From DAOUJI01 sp965197415 (GTDB taxonomy: Bacteria > Chloroflexota > Dehalococcoidia > Lucifugimonadales > JAGWBF01), in contig OZ240207.1 of NCBI GenBank assembly GCA_965197415.1, positions 434,001 to 498,000 of the forward strand: a stretch of DNA of 64,000 bases. Direction: 5' to 3'. Every line of letters begins with the position of its first letter. Position 1 is the first letter of the stretch. Under the pieces are notes generated by a model, which worked only from the letters and a program-made list of their open reading frames with translations, was not told the origin of the DNA and did not search any database. Shown here one piece after another: positions 34,605 to 42,235 of this stretch. Position numbers and translations under genes: made by a program.

Positions 34605-35891
34605 ATGAGGATGCTCCCATCTGATTCACACTTGCTCTCCCGCCTGGAATCTTCACTGCCTCCGTCCGGCTTGGCCCTTTTCCAGGCCGTCGTTCGAACC
34701 GCTCAGGATTTCGGGACTCCCCTCTTCCTGGTGGGCGGCGGCATTCGCGACCTTCTCCGCGACGAGCCGGTAACGGAGCTGGACGCAGCGGTTGAAGGCG
34801 ACGCCATTCGTTTGGCTTCAGAAGCAGCATCCAGGACCGGCGCAAGACTTAAGACCCATCGTAGATTTGGGGTCGCCGTATTGGAGTTGGATGGAGGCCG
34901 CATCGACCTTGCCACCGCTCGCACCGAGGTCTACTCCAGGCCGGGGGCTTTGCCCAAGGTGTCGCCAGGAAGCATTGTCGACGATCTCAGTCGGCGGGAC
35001 TTCACCGTAAACGCTATGGCCTTGGCCCTGACCGGCGAAAACGCAGGAACTCTGCTGGACCCGTTGGGTGGTGAGAATGACCTGGAGGCGGGGCTGATGC
35101 GAGCGCTCCATCTCAACAGCTTCGTAGATGACCCTACGAGGCTTTTCAGGGCCGGCCGTTACGAGGTCAGGTTGGGGTTGTCGTTGGAGAAGGATACAGA
35201 GACTTGGCTTGGAGAGGCAGTCAAAGGAGGGGCGCTGGACTCTGTCAGCGGCGACAGGGTACGTAACGAACTCGGCCTGGCCTTCCACGAGCCGGACCCG
35301 TTGAAAACGCTTAGCCGCTTCCGTGAGTTGGGCCTCCTGAGTGCAATCCACCCGTCGCTCGGGGCAGCCCTCACCCCAACCCTCTCCCAAGGGGAGAGGG
35401 GGCCACGCGAGGATATCAGTCGGGGCTTGGGTATGCCCGGCCCGCTGTTTTGGCTTGCCGTGATGGCTTATGGCGTGTCATACAACGATGGAACGGCTAT
35501 AATGCAGCGTCTGAGGATGCCCAGCCGATGGGCCAAGACGGTTATGGACACCGTAGACGTGGCGACGCATTCGGCGCAGGATTTGACGGCCGTGCCTCCT
35601 CAAGACTTGGCCGTATGGTTGGACGCCCGCTCACCCTATAGCATAGAGGCGGTGTGCATGTTGACGCCTAACCCTGATGTTGCCTTTACGCTGCGCCGGT
35701 ATCTGAAGTCTTGGCGAAATGTCAAACCGGCCCTCACCGGCAAGGACTTGGCCGCTCTGGGAGCAGCAGAAGGCCCCTTGGTGGGAGACCTCATCAAGAA
35801 ACTTAAAGAGGCGCGCATCGCGGGCACGGTCCGGTCACGGAAGGAAGAGACGGAGCTGGCCAGGAAGAGCATCATGGCAAAGGGAGGCTAG
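34605..35891 (+). CDS. cca: CCA-adding enzyme / poly(A) polymerase family nucleotidyltransferase
   Basis: A 428-residue class II tRNA nucleotidyltransferase. Head domain: LFLVGGGIRDLLRDEP, then TELDAAVEGDA, where the usual catalytic DxD is ELD, so the first carboxylate is Glu. RRDFTVNAMAL and DPTRLFRAGRYEVRLG (ATP/CTP recognition) are normal. The tail domain is alpha-helical. Residues 256-266 (LTPTLSQGERG) derive from a dispersed repeat inserted in frame (35368-35400). Both tRNA genes here already encode CCA, so the enzyme would act in repair or on other tRNAs. Two ATGs (34605, 34611) are possible starts. Confidence 0.88.
   Translation: MRMLPSDSHLLSRLESSLPPSGLALFQAVVRTAQDFGTPLFLVGGGIRDLLRDEPVTELDAAVEGDAIRLASEAASRTGARLKTHRRFGVAVLELDGGRIDLATARTEVYSRPGALPKVSPGSIVDDLSRRDFTVNAMALALTGENAGTLLDPLGGENDLEAGLMRALHLNSFVDDPTRLFRAGRYEVRLGLSLEKDTETWLGEAVKGGALDSVSGDRVRNELGLAFHEPDPLKTLSRFRELGLLSAIHPSLGAALTPTLSQGERGPREDISRGLGMPGPLFWLAVMAYGVSYNDGTAIMQRLRMPSRWAKTVMDTVDVATHSAQDLTAVPPQDLAVWLDARSPYSIEAVCMLTPNPDVAFTLRRYLKSWRNVKPALTGKDLAALGAAEGPLVGDLIKKLKEARIAGTVRSRKEETELARKSIMAKGG
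35368..35400. repeat. dispersed palindromic repeat inside cca
   Basis: CCCTCACCCCAACC followed by CTCTCCC-AAGG-GGAGAGGG hairpin. This is the same type as the first half of the composite repeats at 38230 and 58741. Here it lies inside coding sequence and adds an in-frame peptide. Confidence 0.7.
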
Positions 35892-35894
35892 CCT

Positions 35895-36107
35895 TTGGCT
35901 GACTCGGGAGAAATATGCGTCGTTTGCCAAGGAGTCCTGGATGAATATCATCAAGCGGGCTGCCAGATGTGCGGCGGCAGGTTCCACCAACCCTGGAAGT
36001 CCGACCCGGACATGCCCCATTGCGGCCAGATGGCAAGTCATGAAGAAGCCCTGGCTCTGGTCTTCCTGTGCACCAACTGCCACAGGACTCTCCAGGAAGG
36101 GGAATAG
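35895..36107 (+). CDS. small zinc-ribbon-like protein
   Basis: A 70-residue protein with three CxxC pairs (CVVC, CQMC, CTNC) plus His/Cys between them (GGRFHQ, MPHC), enough ligands for two zinc sites of RING/treble-clef type. It starts at TTG 35895 with AGGGAGG upstream, three nt after the cca stop, so it is probably co-translated. Not recognised beyond that. Proteins of this size may bind RNA or another protein. Confidence 0.65.
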   Translation: MADSGEICVVCQGVLDEYHQAGCQMCGGRFHQPWKSDPDMPHCGQMASHEEALALVFLCTNCHRTLQEGE

Positions 36108-36160
36108 GTAGCCTACTGCGGCCGGGGAACGCCTAGAAACGTTGCCCCAAGGAGGCTGGG

Positions 36161-37198
36161 ATGAAAGCAGTCTACATCGAGTCCCACGGCGGCCCAGAAG
36201 CCCTCATATACGGCGAACGGCCGGACCCGGCTATTCAACCCAACTTCGTGACGGTAAGAGTAAAGGCGGCGTCCCTGAACCGGCTGGACGTGTACACCAG
36301 GGCTGGAGTTCGCGGGATGCGGAAGGAGTTCCCCCCGCCTCTGGTGCTGGGAGGAGATTCCGCAGGGGAAGTGGCGGAAGTCGGCCCAGGTGTGACCGGG
36401 TTGAAACCAGGAGACAGGGTGATCATCAACCCGCGAATCAGCTGCGGCCATTGCTCCTACTGCCTGACCGGCAAAGATGACCTGTGCAGCCGCTCGACCA
36501 TGCTCGGCTCTCAGGCTGATGGGAGCTATGCCGAGTACGTGACGGTCCCTCAGGAGAACGCAGTCCCCATCGCAGACACCGTAACATACGATGATGCCGC
36601 CGCCGTTCCCACCACCTATCTTCCTGTCTGGAACATGGTAGTGCGGCACGCCCAGCTGCAGCCTTGGGAAACGGTCCTGGCGCTGTCGGCTTCAGCCGGT
36701 GTAGGAGCCGCTGCCATCCAGGTGGCCAAGGATGTCATAGGCGCCAGGGTGATAGCTACGACCAGTTCCGAGGAAAAGGCGGCCAAGGCCCGGGAGCTTG
36801 GGGCCGATGCAGTGATCAACTACAAGGAAGAGGACATCGCCGAGCGAATCAAGGAGCTGACCAACGGAGAGGGAGTCGACGTGGTTGTGGACCACGTGGG
36901 CGCCGAATTCTTCCCGGCGGCGTTTGCATCCCTCAAGAGGGGCGGAAGGTACGGCAACTGCGGCGTTACCACCGGATACAAGGCCGACCTCCATCTGGGG
37001 ATGATGTTCACCAAGGCAATCACCGTATTCGGCCTCTTCATGGGTTCCCACAAGGACATGCGGGAGATAACCCACATGCTGAACAAGGGGAAGATCAAGC
37101 CTGCAATTCACCAGGTCTTTCCGTTGGAGAAGGCGTCGGAGGCCCACGAAGCGATGGAAGGCCTCAACTTCTTCGGCAAGTTGGTCCTGAATCCCTAG
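36161..37198 (+). CDS. zinc-dependent MDR alcohol dehydrogenase
   Basis: A 345-residue medium-chain dehydrogenase/reductase using NAD(P). The GroES-like domain carries the structural zinc cysteines in SCGHCSYCLTGKDDLC (near 89-104), and the Rossmann domain has LSASAGVGAAAIQVAK. The catalytic-zinc Cys of classic ADHs (GxCxTD) is replaced by SLNRLDVY, and the enzyme resembles the zinc-binding/quinone-oxidoreductase-like branch, so substrate and zinc use at the active site are uncertain. AAGGAGG precedes the ATG. The next gene, a beta-hydroxyacid dehydrogenase, follows after 56 nt. Confidence 0.88.
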   Translation: MKAVYIESHGGPEALIYGERPDPAIQPNFVTVRVKAASLNRLDVYTRAGVRGMRKEFPPPLVLGGDSAGEVAEVGPGVTGLKPGDRVIINPRISCGHCSYCLTGKDDLCSRSTMLGSQADGSYAEYVTVPQENAVPIADTVTYDDAAAVPTTYLPVWNMVVRHAQLQPWETVLALSASAGVGAAAIQVAKDVIGARVIATTSSEEKAAKARELGADAVINYKEEDIAERIKELTNGEGVDVVVDHVGAEFFPAAFASLKRGGRYGNCGVTTGYKADLHLGMMFTKAITVFGLFMGSHKDMREITHMLNKGKIKPAIHQVFPLEKASEAHEAMEGLNFFGKLVLNP

Positions 37199-37254
37199 TC
37201 CTGGCGTCGGGATTACGACCCCGTACGATTCATCATCGGAATAAGGAGGACGAG

Positions 37255-38205
37255 ATGGAAAACGTAGGCTACATAGGACTTGGCAACATGGGTTCCGGCA
37301 TGGCGGCAAACCTGCAACAAGCTGGCTACAACATGGTTGTACACGACCTCCGGGAAGGCGCCACCAGACCTTATTTGGAGCGAGGAGCCCGTCTGGGTAA
37401 CTCACCAGCGGACGTGGCGGAGCGTTGCGACGTGGTCTTCACGTCGTTGCCCGGCCCCAAAGAGGTGGAGGCCGTCTCCCTGGGCTCCAACGGAGTTCTG
37501 GAAGGCATCAAGCCGGGCTGCGTCTACGTGGACATGTCCACCAGCAGGCCCACCCTCATCCGCGAAATCGAACCCAAGTTCCGGGAGAAGGGCGCCTACG
37601 TGATGGATGCGCCGGTCAGCGGCGGCAAATCGGGAGCCGCCTCGGGGAACCTGGCCATCATGGTTGGAGGACCCAAGGAGATATTCGACAAGATCAAGCC
37701 GATGTACGACGCCATGGGAGACAAGGTGTTCTACGCTGGAGAGATTGGCGCGGGGGCCATAGCCAAGCTGGTGCACAACATGACCAGCCATGGGATCCGA
37801 ATGGCCATTGCGGAAGGTCTGACCCTGGGCGTGAAAGCCGGGGTGGATGCCGAGGCCCTGTGGGAATGTGTCAGAAGGGGCGCCTTGGGCCGCATGAGCT
37901 ACCTTCACGAGAACCTACCCTCCAAGGTGTTCAGGGACCAGTACGACCCCACCTTTGCTCTGGAACTGTCCTTCAAGGACATTACGTTGGCTACAGAGCT
38001 TGGACGCGAGTTCAACGTTCCCATGCCCATCGCCAATCTGGGTCTCCAACGAGCCATGGAGGCCATGAACCGGGGCTGGGGCGATCGGGACAGCACGATT
38101 ATCTTCAAGCTCCAGGAAGAGGCCTCCGGCGTCGAGGTCAGGGCTCCTCAGGTGGACCCCCAGAAGTCGGCCCGGTTCATCTCTACCCACCCGGACGTAG
38201 AGTAA
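37255..38205 (+). CDS. NAD(P)-dependent beta-hydroxyacid dehydrogenase (3-hydroxyisobutyrate type)
   Basis: A 316-residue two-domain oxidoreductase. Cofactor motif YIGLGNMGSGMAANL at the N-terminus, substrate loop DAPVSGGKSGAASGNLAIMVGG, and catalytic Lys in GAGAIAKLVHNM. All hallmark residues are present. The family oxidises 3-hydroxyisobutyrate, tartronate semialdehyde or similar acids. The ATG at 37255 follows AAGGAGGACGAG; the frame is open far upstream, but that part is the preceding gene read out of frame. Confidence 0.9.
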   Translation: MENVGYIGLGNMGSGMAANLQQAGYNMVVHDLREGATRPYLERGARLGNSPADVAERCDVVFTSLPGPKEVEAVSLGSNGVLEGIKPGCVYVDMSTSRPTLIREIEPKFREKGAYVMDAPVSGGKSGAASGNLAIMVGGPKEIFDKIKPMYDAMGDKVFYAGEIGAGAIAKLVHNMTSHGIRMAIAEGLTLGVKAGVDAEALWECVRRGALGRMSYLHENLPSKVFRDQYDPTFALELSFKDITLATELGREFNVPMPIANLGLQRAMEAMNRGWGDRDSTIIFKLQEEASGVEVRAPQVDPQKSARFISTHPDVE

Positions 38206-38229
38206 ACGCCCAACGGGACGCGGAGATTC

Positions 38230-38402
38230 ACCCTCACCCGTCAAGGGCGAGGGGGCATTGTCCCTTCTCCCCTGGCGGGAGAAGGTTAGGATGAGGGGCA
38301 ACCACGGCCCCAGCCCCGTCTTTCCGGCGAAGGCCGGAAACCAGAAGGAGGCATCTCCCCCTACTAGGTTCCCTGGACTCCGGCCTACGCCGGAGCGACG
38401 AT
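38230..38402. repeat. composite REP-like element (copy 1)
   Basis: Part A has a TCTCCCC...GGGAGAAGG hairpin with CCCTCACCC/GGATGAGGG flanks. Part B has TTCCGGCGAAGGCCGGAA and, about 50 nt on, CTCCGGCCTACGCCGGAG. Both parts recur in the same order at 58741-58882. The element fills the 330-base gap between the dehydrogenase and the amidohydrolase. It may also act as a terminator. Confidence 0.75.
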
Positions 38403-38502
38403 GGGAGATGGGCCCTCTTAATGACAATGAAGATTTCACGTCGGAGACTACGTAAGGCCTTGCGCTACGGCCGCCCGTGTGGATTGTGGGTACACCCTTG
38501 GG

Positions 38503-38508
38503 TATAAT
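38503..38508 (+). promoter_or_regulatory. -10 element for the amidohydrolase gene
   Basis: Consensus TATAAT, 28 nt before the ATG at 38536. The only -35-like hexamer nearby (TTGTGG, 38484) is 13 nt away, too close, so support is limited to the -10. Confidence 0.35.
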
Positions 38509-38535
38509 GCAGCAACCCTAAGGCTGGAGTGAAAA

Positions 38536-39666
38536 ATGGTAAGAGACGGCTTCAAAGTCCTGGACAGCGACATGCACGTGCTGGAGCCGCCCGATTTGTG
38601 GCAGCGGTACATAGACCCGGAGTTCAAGAGCCAGGCCCCCGTGGGCAAGACCGACAAGATCGCCGACCTCCAGATGGTCGGCCCTGACGGCAAGGTCTGG
38701 GGAAGGACCCAGGAGGTCTACCGGGACACCTACCAGCGGCGAGGCTCCACCGACTTCGAAAAGAACGAGAACAGGTACAGGCCCTTCGAGGAGAGGGGCT
38801 GGACGCCGGAAGTGCAGTTGGACGGCATGAACCAGGAGGGCATTGATGTAGCCGTGCTCTACCCCTCCCGGGGGCTGTTCGCCCTCACCGTGCCCGACCT
38901 GGAGCCGAGGCTGGCCGCGGCCATCGCCCGGGCCTACAACAACTGGCTCTACGACTTCTGTCAGAAGGACCCAGGCCGCCTGTTGGGCGCCGGCATGATC
39001 TCTCCCTTCGACGTCAACGACGCGGTTTCGGAAACCCAGCGCTGCGTCAATGAGTTGGGATTCAAGGCCGTGTTTCTGCGTCCCAACCTCGTAAACGACC
39101 GGAACTGGTACGACCCCTACTACGAACCCCTGTGGGACGCCATCGAGGAGCTGCGGGTCCCGCTGGGATTCCACGAGGGCGCGGGGGCGGCTCTGCCTTT
39201 CGTAGGGAAGCAGTTCGGCGAAAACGGGATGCTTCGGCACACCTTCAGCCACCCGGCGGAGCAGATGCTGGCCGTGGCCAGCTTCACCGGCGGAGGCATC
39301 CTGGAGCGGCACCCCAACATGAAAGTGGCCTTCCTGGAGGGCAACTGCTCGTGGGTGCCCTTCCTCTTCTGGAGGCTGGACGAGCACTGGGAGCGGCTGG
39401 GAGACGTCCACGCTCCTGAGCTAAAGATGGCCCCCAGCGAATACTTCAAGCGGCAGTGCTTCGTTTCGGTGGAACCCGACGAGGAGCCGGTGAAGTACAC
39501 CATCGACTACATGGGCAACAAGGGGCTGGTCTTTTCCACCGACTACCCCCACCCCGACTCCAAGTTCCCGGAAGCCGTGAAAAGCTTCCTGACTCTGCCC
39601 ATCAGCGACGAGGACAAGCGGATGATTCTCTGGGACAACTGTGCCCAATATTACGGTGTTGAATAG
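38536..39666 (+). CDS. amidohydrolase-family metal hydrolase (ACMSD-like)
   Basis: A 376-residue TIM-barrel hydrolase/decarboxylase. Metal-site motif LDSDMHVLEPPDLW at the N-terminus (Asp-x-His), His in the HEGAGAALPF and HTFSHPAEQM strands, Glu-rich FLEGNCSWVPF, and the terminal Asp in FSTDYPHPDSKFP. This is the amidohydrolase_2 branch that includes ACMSD and related aromatic-acid decarboxylases. GGAGTGAAAA precedes the ATG. The epimerase gene follows 8 nt after its stop. It probably belongs to a catabolic route with the neighbouring dehydrogenases (inference). Confidence 0.88.
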   Translation: MVRDGFKVLDSDMHVLEPPDLWQRYIDPEFKSQAPVGKTDKIADLQMVGPDGKVWGRTQEVYRDTYQRRGSTDFEKNENRYRPFEERGWTPEVQLDGMNQEGIDVAVLYPSRGLFALTVPDLEPRLAAAIARAYNNWLYDFCQKDPGRLLGAGMISPFDVNDAVSETQRCVNELGFKAVFLRPNLVNDRNWYDPYYEPLWDAIEELRVPLGFHEGAGAALPFVGKQFGENGMLRHTFSHPAEQMLAVASFTGGGILERHPNMKVAFLEGNCSWVPFLFWRLDEHWERLGDVHAPELKMAPSEYFKRQCFVSVEPDEEPVKYTIDYMGNKGLVFSTDYPHPDSKFPEAVKSFLTLPISDEDKRMILWDNCAQYYGVE

Positions 39667-39674
39667 GTGGACCT

Positions 39675-40649
39675 ATGGCTGTGATGATTACCGGCGGAAC
39701 GGGATTCCTGGGCTCCTACCTGGCGCACCACATGGTGCGGGAAAAGGGGGAGAAGGGACTTGTCCTGTTCGATATGTACCCAAGGATGTCCAACATCTCG
39801 GATATAAGGGACGAGGTCACCGTCGTCCAGGGAGACATCCTGGAACCCCACGAACTTCTGCTTGCTATGGACCGCTACGACATCGACCGGGTGGTCCACC
39901 TGGCCGCCATCCTCGGGGGCGCCGTAGAAGAGAAGATGGTGCCCTACCTCAGGGTGCAGTGCATGGGCACGGCCAACGTATTCGAGGCCTGCCGTATTCA
40001 TGGCGTGAAGCGGGTGGTCTACGCGAGTTCCGCCGCTGTCTACAGGGGCAACCCCAACCCGTTGGAAGAGGTGGACGAGGACGTGCCGCCCCAGCCCAAG
40101 GGTCTCTACTCGGCCTGCAAGCATTGGGGCGAGAAGATTGCCGAGGAGTACCGGGTCGCCCACGGCTTGGACTACGTCGCCATCCGGCCCACCACGGTGT
40201 TCGGCCTTGGCCGAGGATGGCGAGGGTCATACGCCAGCCATCTGACTCCCATACCCGAAGTCCCCCATTTTCTGGTGCAGCCCGAGCTTGCCGCCTTAGG
40301 CGAGCCCATAGAGATGCCCGCCGACGACACCCCCACCGACTGGATTTATGCGGCTGACGCCGCCGAGGTGTGGTACCTGGCCCTGACGTTTCCCGACCCA
40401 GCGCACAGGGTCTTCAACATGCGGTCGGAACGCAGGCTGATGGGCGAGTTGACGGCCCACGTCCGCGACCTGCTGCCCGACGCCCAAATCACGGTGTCCA
40501 AAGAGCCAATGAAGGACCCTCTGCAGCTGATGAGCAACCGCCGCCTGGTGGAAGACTTGGGCTTCCGCGCCAAGTACACCATGGAGTCAGGCATGGTCGA
40601 ATACCTCAGCATGGTCCGCGAACAGGCCGGGCTGCCGCCTGTGGGGTAG
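39675..40649 (+). CDS. NAD-dependent epimerase/dehydratase (extended SDR)
   Basis: A 324-residue extended short-chain dehydrogenase. Cofactor motif ITGGTGFLGSYLAHHM, DxxD region QGDILEP, HLAAILGG, active site SSAAVY and YSACKHWGEK (Tyr and Lys of YxxxK). The C-terminal half would bind a nucleotide-sugar or similar substrate. It starts 8 nt after the amidohydrolase, so it is probably co-transcribed. A degraded copy of its 3' end lies at 45163-45306. Confidence 0.9.
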   Translation: MAVMITGGTGFLGSYLAHHMVREKGEKGLVLFDMYPRMSNISDIRDEVTVVQGDILEPHELLLAMDRYDIDRVVHLAAILGGAVEEKMVPYLRVQCMGTANVFEACRIHGVKRVVYASSAAVYRGNPNPLEEVDEDVPPQPKGLYSACKHWGEKIAEEYRVAHGLDYVAIRPTTVFGLGRGWRGSYASHLTPIPEVPHFLVQPELAALGEPIEMPADDTPTDWIYAADAAEVWYLALTFPDPAHRVFNMRSERRLMGELTAHVRDLLPDAQITVSKEPMKDPLQLMSNRRLVEDLGFRAKYTMESGMVEYLSMVREQAGLPPVG

Positions 40650-40715
40650 GGAGATCAGGGGCAGGCTTCCCCTGTTCACGTTAGTGGCGTTCGCTTCCGT
40701 TTAAGCCTACATTTT

Positions 40716-40823
40716 CCCACCATCTCTAGCTCTCCCCAGTTGACCAGCCAGTGTTGGTCTCGAAGTCCGTTCGCGACTACCCTGTGGTATGATGCCTCGC
40801 GGATAAGATGGCCGCCGACGGCT
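40716..40823. repeat. imperfect direct repeat, left copy
   Basis: About 108 bp, beginning CCCACCATC and containing AGTTGACC, TTGGTCTCGAA, GTGGTAT and ATGCCTCG. The right copy is at 42074-42180. The two flank the 2TM/SinR-like gene pair. Confidence 0.7.
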
Positions 40824-41221
40824 GCGGCACTCACACTGATGCCGTCCATGTCAAAGTCTTCCGGCTTCACCCGATACCTGGATGCCAGGGACCGGCTCCC
40901 GGAGCCGCTGTGGTAGCTGGCGCCCCGCCAGGTGCTGTCGGGTCCGTCACCCCAGCACGTGATAGCACCGCCGTATCTCATTCCGCACGTATGGTGTTCC
41001 TCGGTGCTGGTCGCGACGAAACGTTCACGTTGTGGTGCAGATGCCCTTCCAACTACATCCCCCCAGTATACCCGTGTGCCGTCCCTGCGCAGGGCGCACG
41101 TGTGGCCGGTTTCACTGCTGGTGGTTTTGAACCGTTCGCCCAGCGGCGGCAACGATTTTCCACCCTGGTTGCTGCCCCAGCACACGATCGTGCGTGCGCC
41201 CGTAGTCTGCATTTGCAGATG

Positions 41222-41230
41222 TGATAGAAT
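41222..41230 (+). promoter_or_regulatory. extended -10 promoter of the 2TM/SinR-like cassette
   Basis: TGATAGAAT is an extended -10 with one mismatch to TATAAT and no -35. It lies 17 nt before the ATG at 41248, with AGGAG between, giving the two-gene cassette its own promoter. Confidence 0.4.
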
Positions 41231-41247
41231 CATCGACTAGGAGCGTT

Positions 41248-41586
41248 ATGCGCCACTCATATTCTGGCTACTCACGAATTGTTGACGCCATCGATAAACC
41301 ATTAGGCTTCTACGCGCTTGCCCTTCTAATTGTGGAGGGATTCCTAACGATTCTATTGATATTCTCTGACCTTGACAAAGGTGACAAAACGTGGGGTATG
41401 TGGGCCATCATCGGGTTATTCGTTCTAGTGCTGGTAGTAGTAAGTGCGCTTGTTTGGTTCAAGCCTACAAATCTAACATTCACTGGATACGAGGCTTTGG
41501 TGAGCATGGGCAGAATTACCTACGGCACTGATACAGGAGAAGTAGCAGAAAAGGATTTGCCTAGCGGCACTGCCAGGCCAGAGTAG
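41248..41586 (+). CDS. two-TM membrane protein, partner of SinR-like protein
   Basis: A 112-residue protein: short polar N-terminus, two hydrophobic helices (about 20-43 and 56-78: YALALLIVEGFLTILLIFS and IIGLFVLVLVVVSALVWF), then a soluble C-terminal part (about 80-112). The ATG at 41248 has AGGAG upstream; a GTG at 41221 would lie in the promoter. No family is recognised. The SinR-like gene starts 5 nt after the stop, so the two form one unit. The composition is more AT-rich than that of the flanking genes, and direct repeats lie on both sides, which suggests acquisition. Confidence 0.65.
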   Translation: MRHSYSGYSRIVDAIDKPLGFYALALLIVEGFLTILLIFSDLDKGDKTWGMWAIIGLFVLVLVVVSALVWFKPTNLTFTGYEALVSMGRITYGTDTGEVAEKDLPSGTARPE

Positions 41587-41591
41587 TAACG

Positions 41592-41870
41592 ATGTTATAC
41601 GCAATTGCATACGACGTATCTGATTCAAAAAAAGACCACACTGAGTTCTTTGAGAAGATAAAGACTCTCGGTGGGTGGATGCATTACATTGAAGGCACAT
41701 GGATAGTCTCAACCCAAAAGTATTCCACGGCTGACGAGATCTTTGCAGAACTCGAATCGCTGATAGACAAGGAAGAGGACTACGTTTTCGTGGCCCAGAT
41801 AGATCCATCTGATACACAAGGGTGGCTGCCAGAACAGGCCTGGGACTGGTTCAAGAGGAATGAATCCTAA
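41592..41870 (+). CDS. SinR/Cas2-like ferredoxin-fold protein
   Basis: A 92-residue protein with the pattern of SinR/Cas2/VapD-type proteins: first strand MLYAIAYDVSD with the Asp that is a metal ligand in Cas2, helix KDHTEFFEKIKTLGG, strand WMHYIEGTWIVST, helix STADEIFAELESLI, strand DYVFVAQID. Stand-alone SinR proteins are uncharacterised; Cas2 and VapD relatives are nucleases or structural dimers. No CRISPR repeats or other cas genes lie in the window, so it is not a Cas2 of a local array. It is paired with a 2TM protein. Confidence 0.7.
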   Translation: MLYAIAYDVSDSKKDHTEFFEKIKTLGGWMHYIEGTWIVSTQKYSTADEIFAELESLIDKEEDYVFVAQIDPSDTQGWLPEQAWDWFKRNES

Positions 41871-42235
41871 CCATTCTTGCGGCTGTTAGAAGCCACCAAG
41901 ACATGGGATAGTTCGAGACCTGGTCAATCGGGAGTTCGGACGAGGTTGGTGAGCTACCTGATGACGCTGCGTTTAGGTCTTGGCCGATGGAGTGTTTGAG
42001 CCACGGGCCTTCGCAAGGCTCACGGAGTCCCCAACGACATCTCGAAAATGGTACTGCCCACTGTCAAAATAGCCCCACCATCCCTTGTCCTGCCTAGTTG
42101 ACCGGGCAGTATTGGTCTCGAAATCCGCCGGGGACTCACCCGTGGTATCATGCCTCGTGGATGGAATGATCGCTGCCGGCAGGCTCAGCTTTCAGTGAGC
42201 ATGGGCAGTCGACATCTCTACGAAAGGAATCCGAC
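41871..42235. repeat. intergenic region carrying the right direct-repeat copy (42074-42180)
   Basis: No gene is seen in these 365 bases. Positions 42074-42180 match 40716-40823 as an imperfect direct repeat in the same orientation (shared blocks CCCACCATC, AGTTGACC, TTGGTCTCGAA, ATGCCTCG). The remainder, 41871-42073, shows nothing recognisable. A ribosome site AAAGGAAT precedes the next gene. Confidence 0.6.

Larger units (their letters stand above)
40676..41233 (-). pseudogene. RCC1-repeat protein remnant
   Basis: The open frame encodes two clear RCC1-like units: VCWGSNQGGKSLPPLGERF...GHTCALRRDGTRVYWGD and then RFVATSTEEHHTCGMRYGGAITCWGD. RCC1 proteins need about seven such blades to close a propeller. 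The rest of the frame (from about residue 105) has no repeat pattern, and no signal peptide or start context is seen. I read it as a truncated and partly shuffled fragment of a large secreted RCC1-repeat protein. Part of it (40716-40823) is repeated at 42074-42180. Confidence 0.55.

Noticed and set aside
36664..37254. A long open frame leading into the hydroxyacid dehydrogenase
   Set aside because: The upstream part is the preceding dehydrogenase gene read in a wrong frame; the true start at 37255 has AAGGAGG.
40676..41233. A functional RCC1-type protein
   Set aside because: Only two blades are present, the second half has no repeat structure, and no signal peptide or start context is seen.
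41592..41870. Cas2 of a CRISPR-Cas system
   Set aside because: No repeat-spacer array, cas1 or effector gene is present in the window; the protein fits the stand-alone SinR group better.
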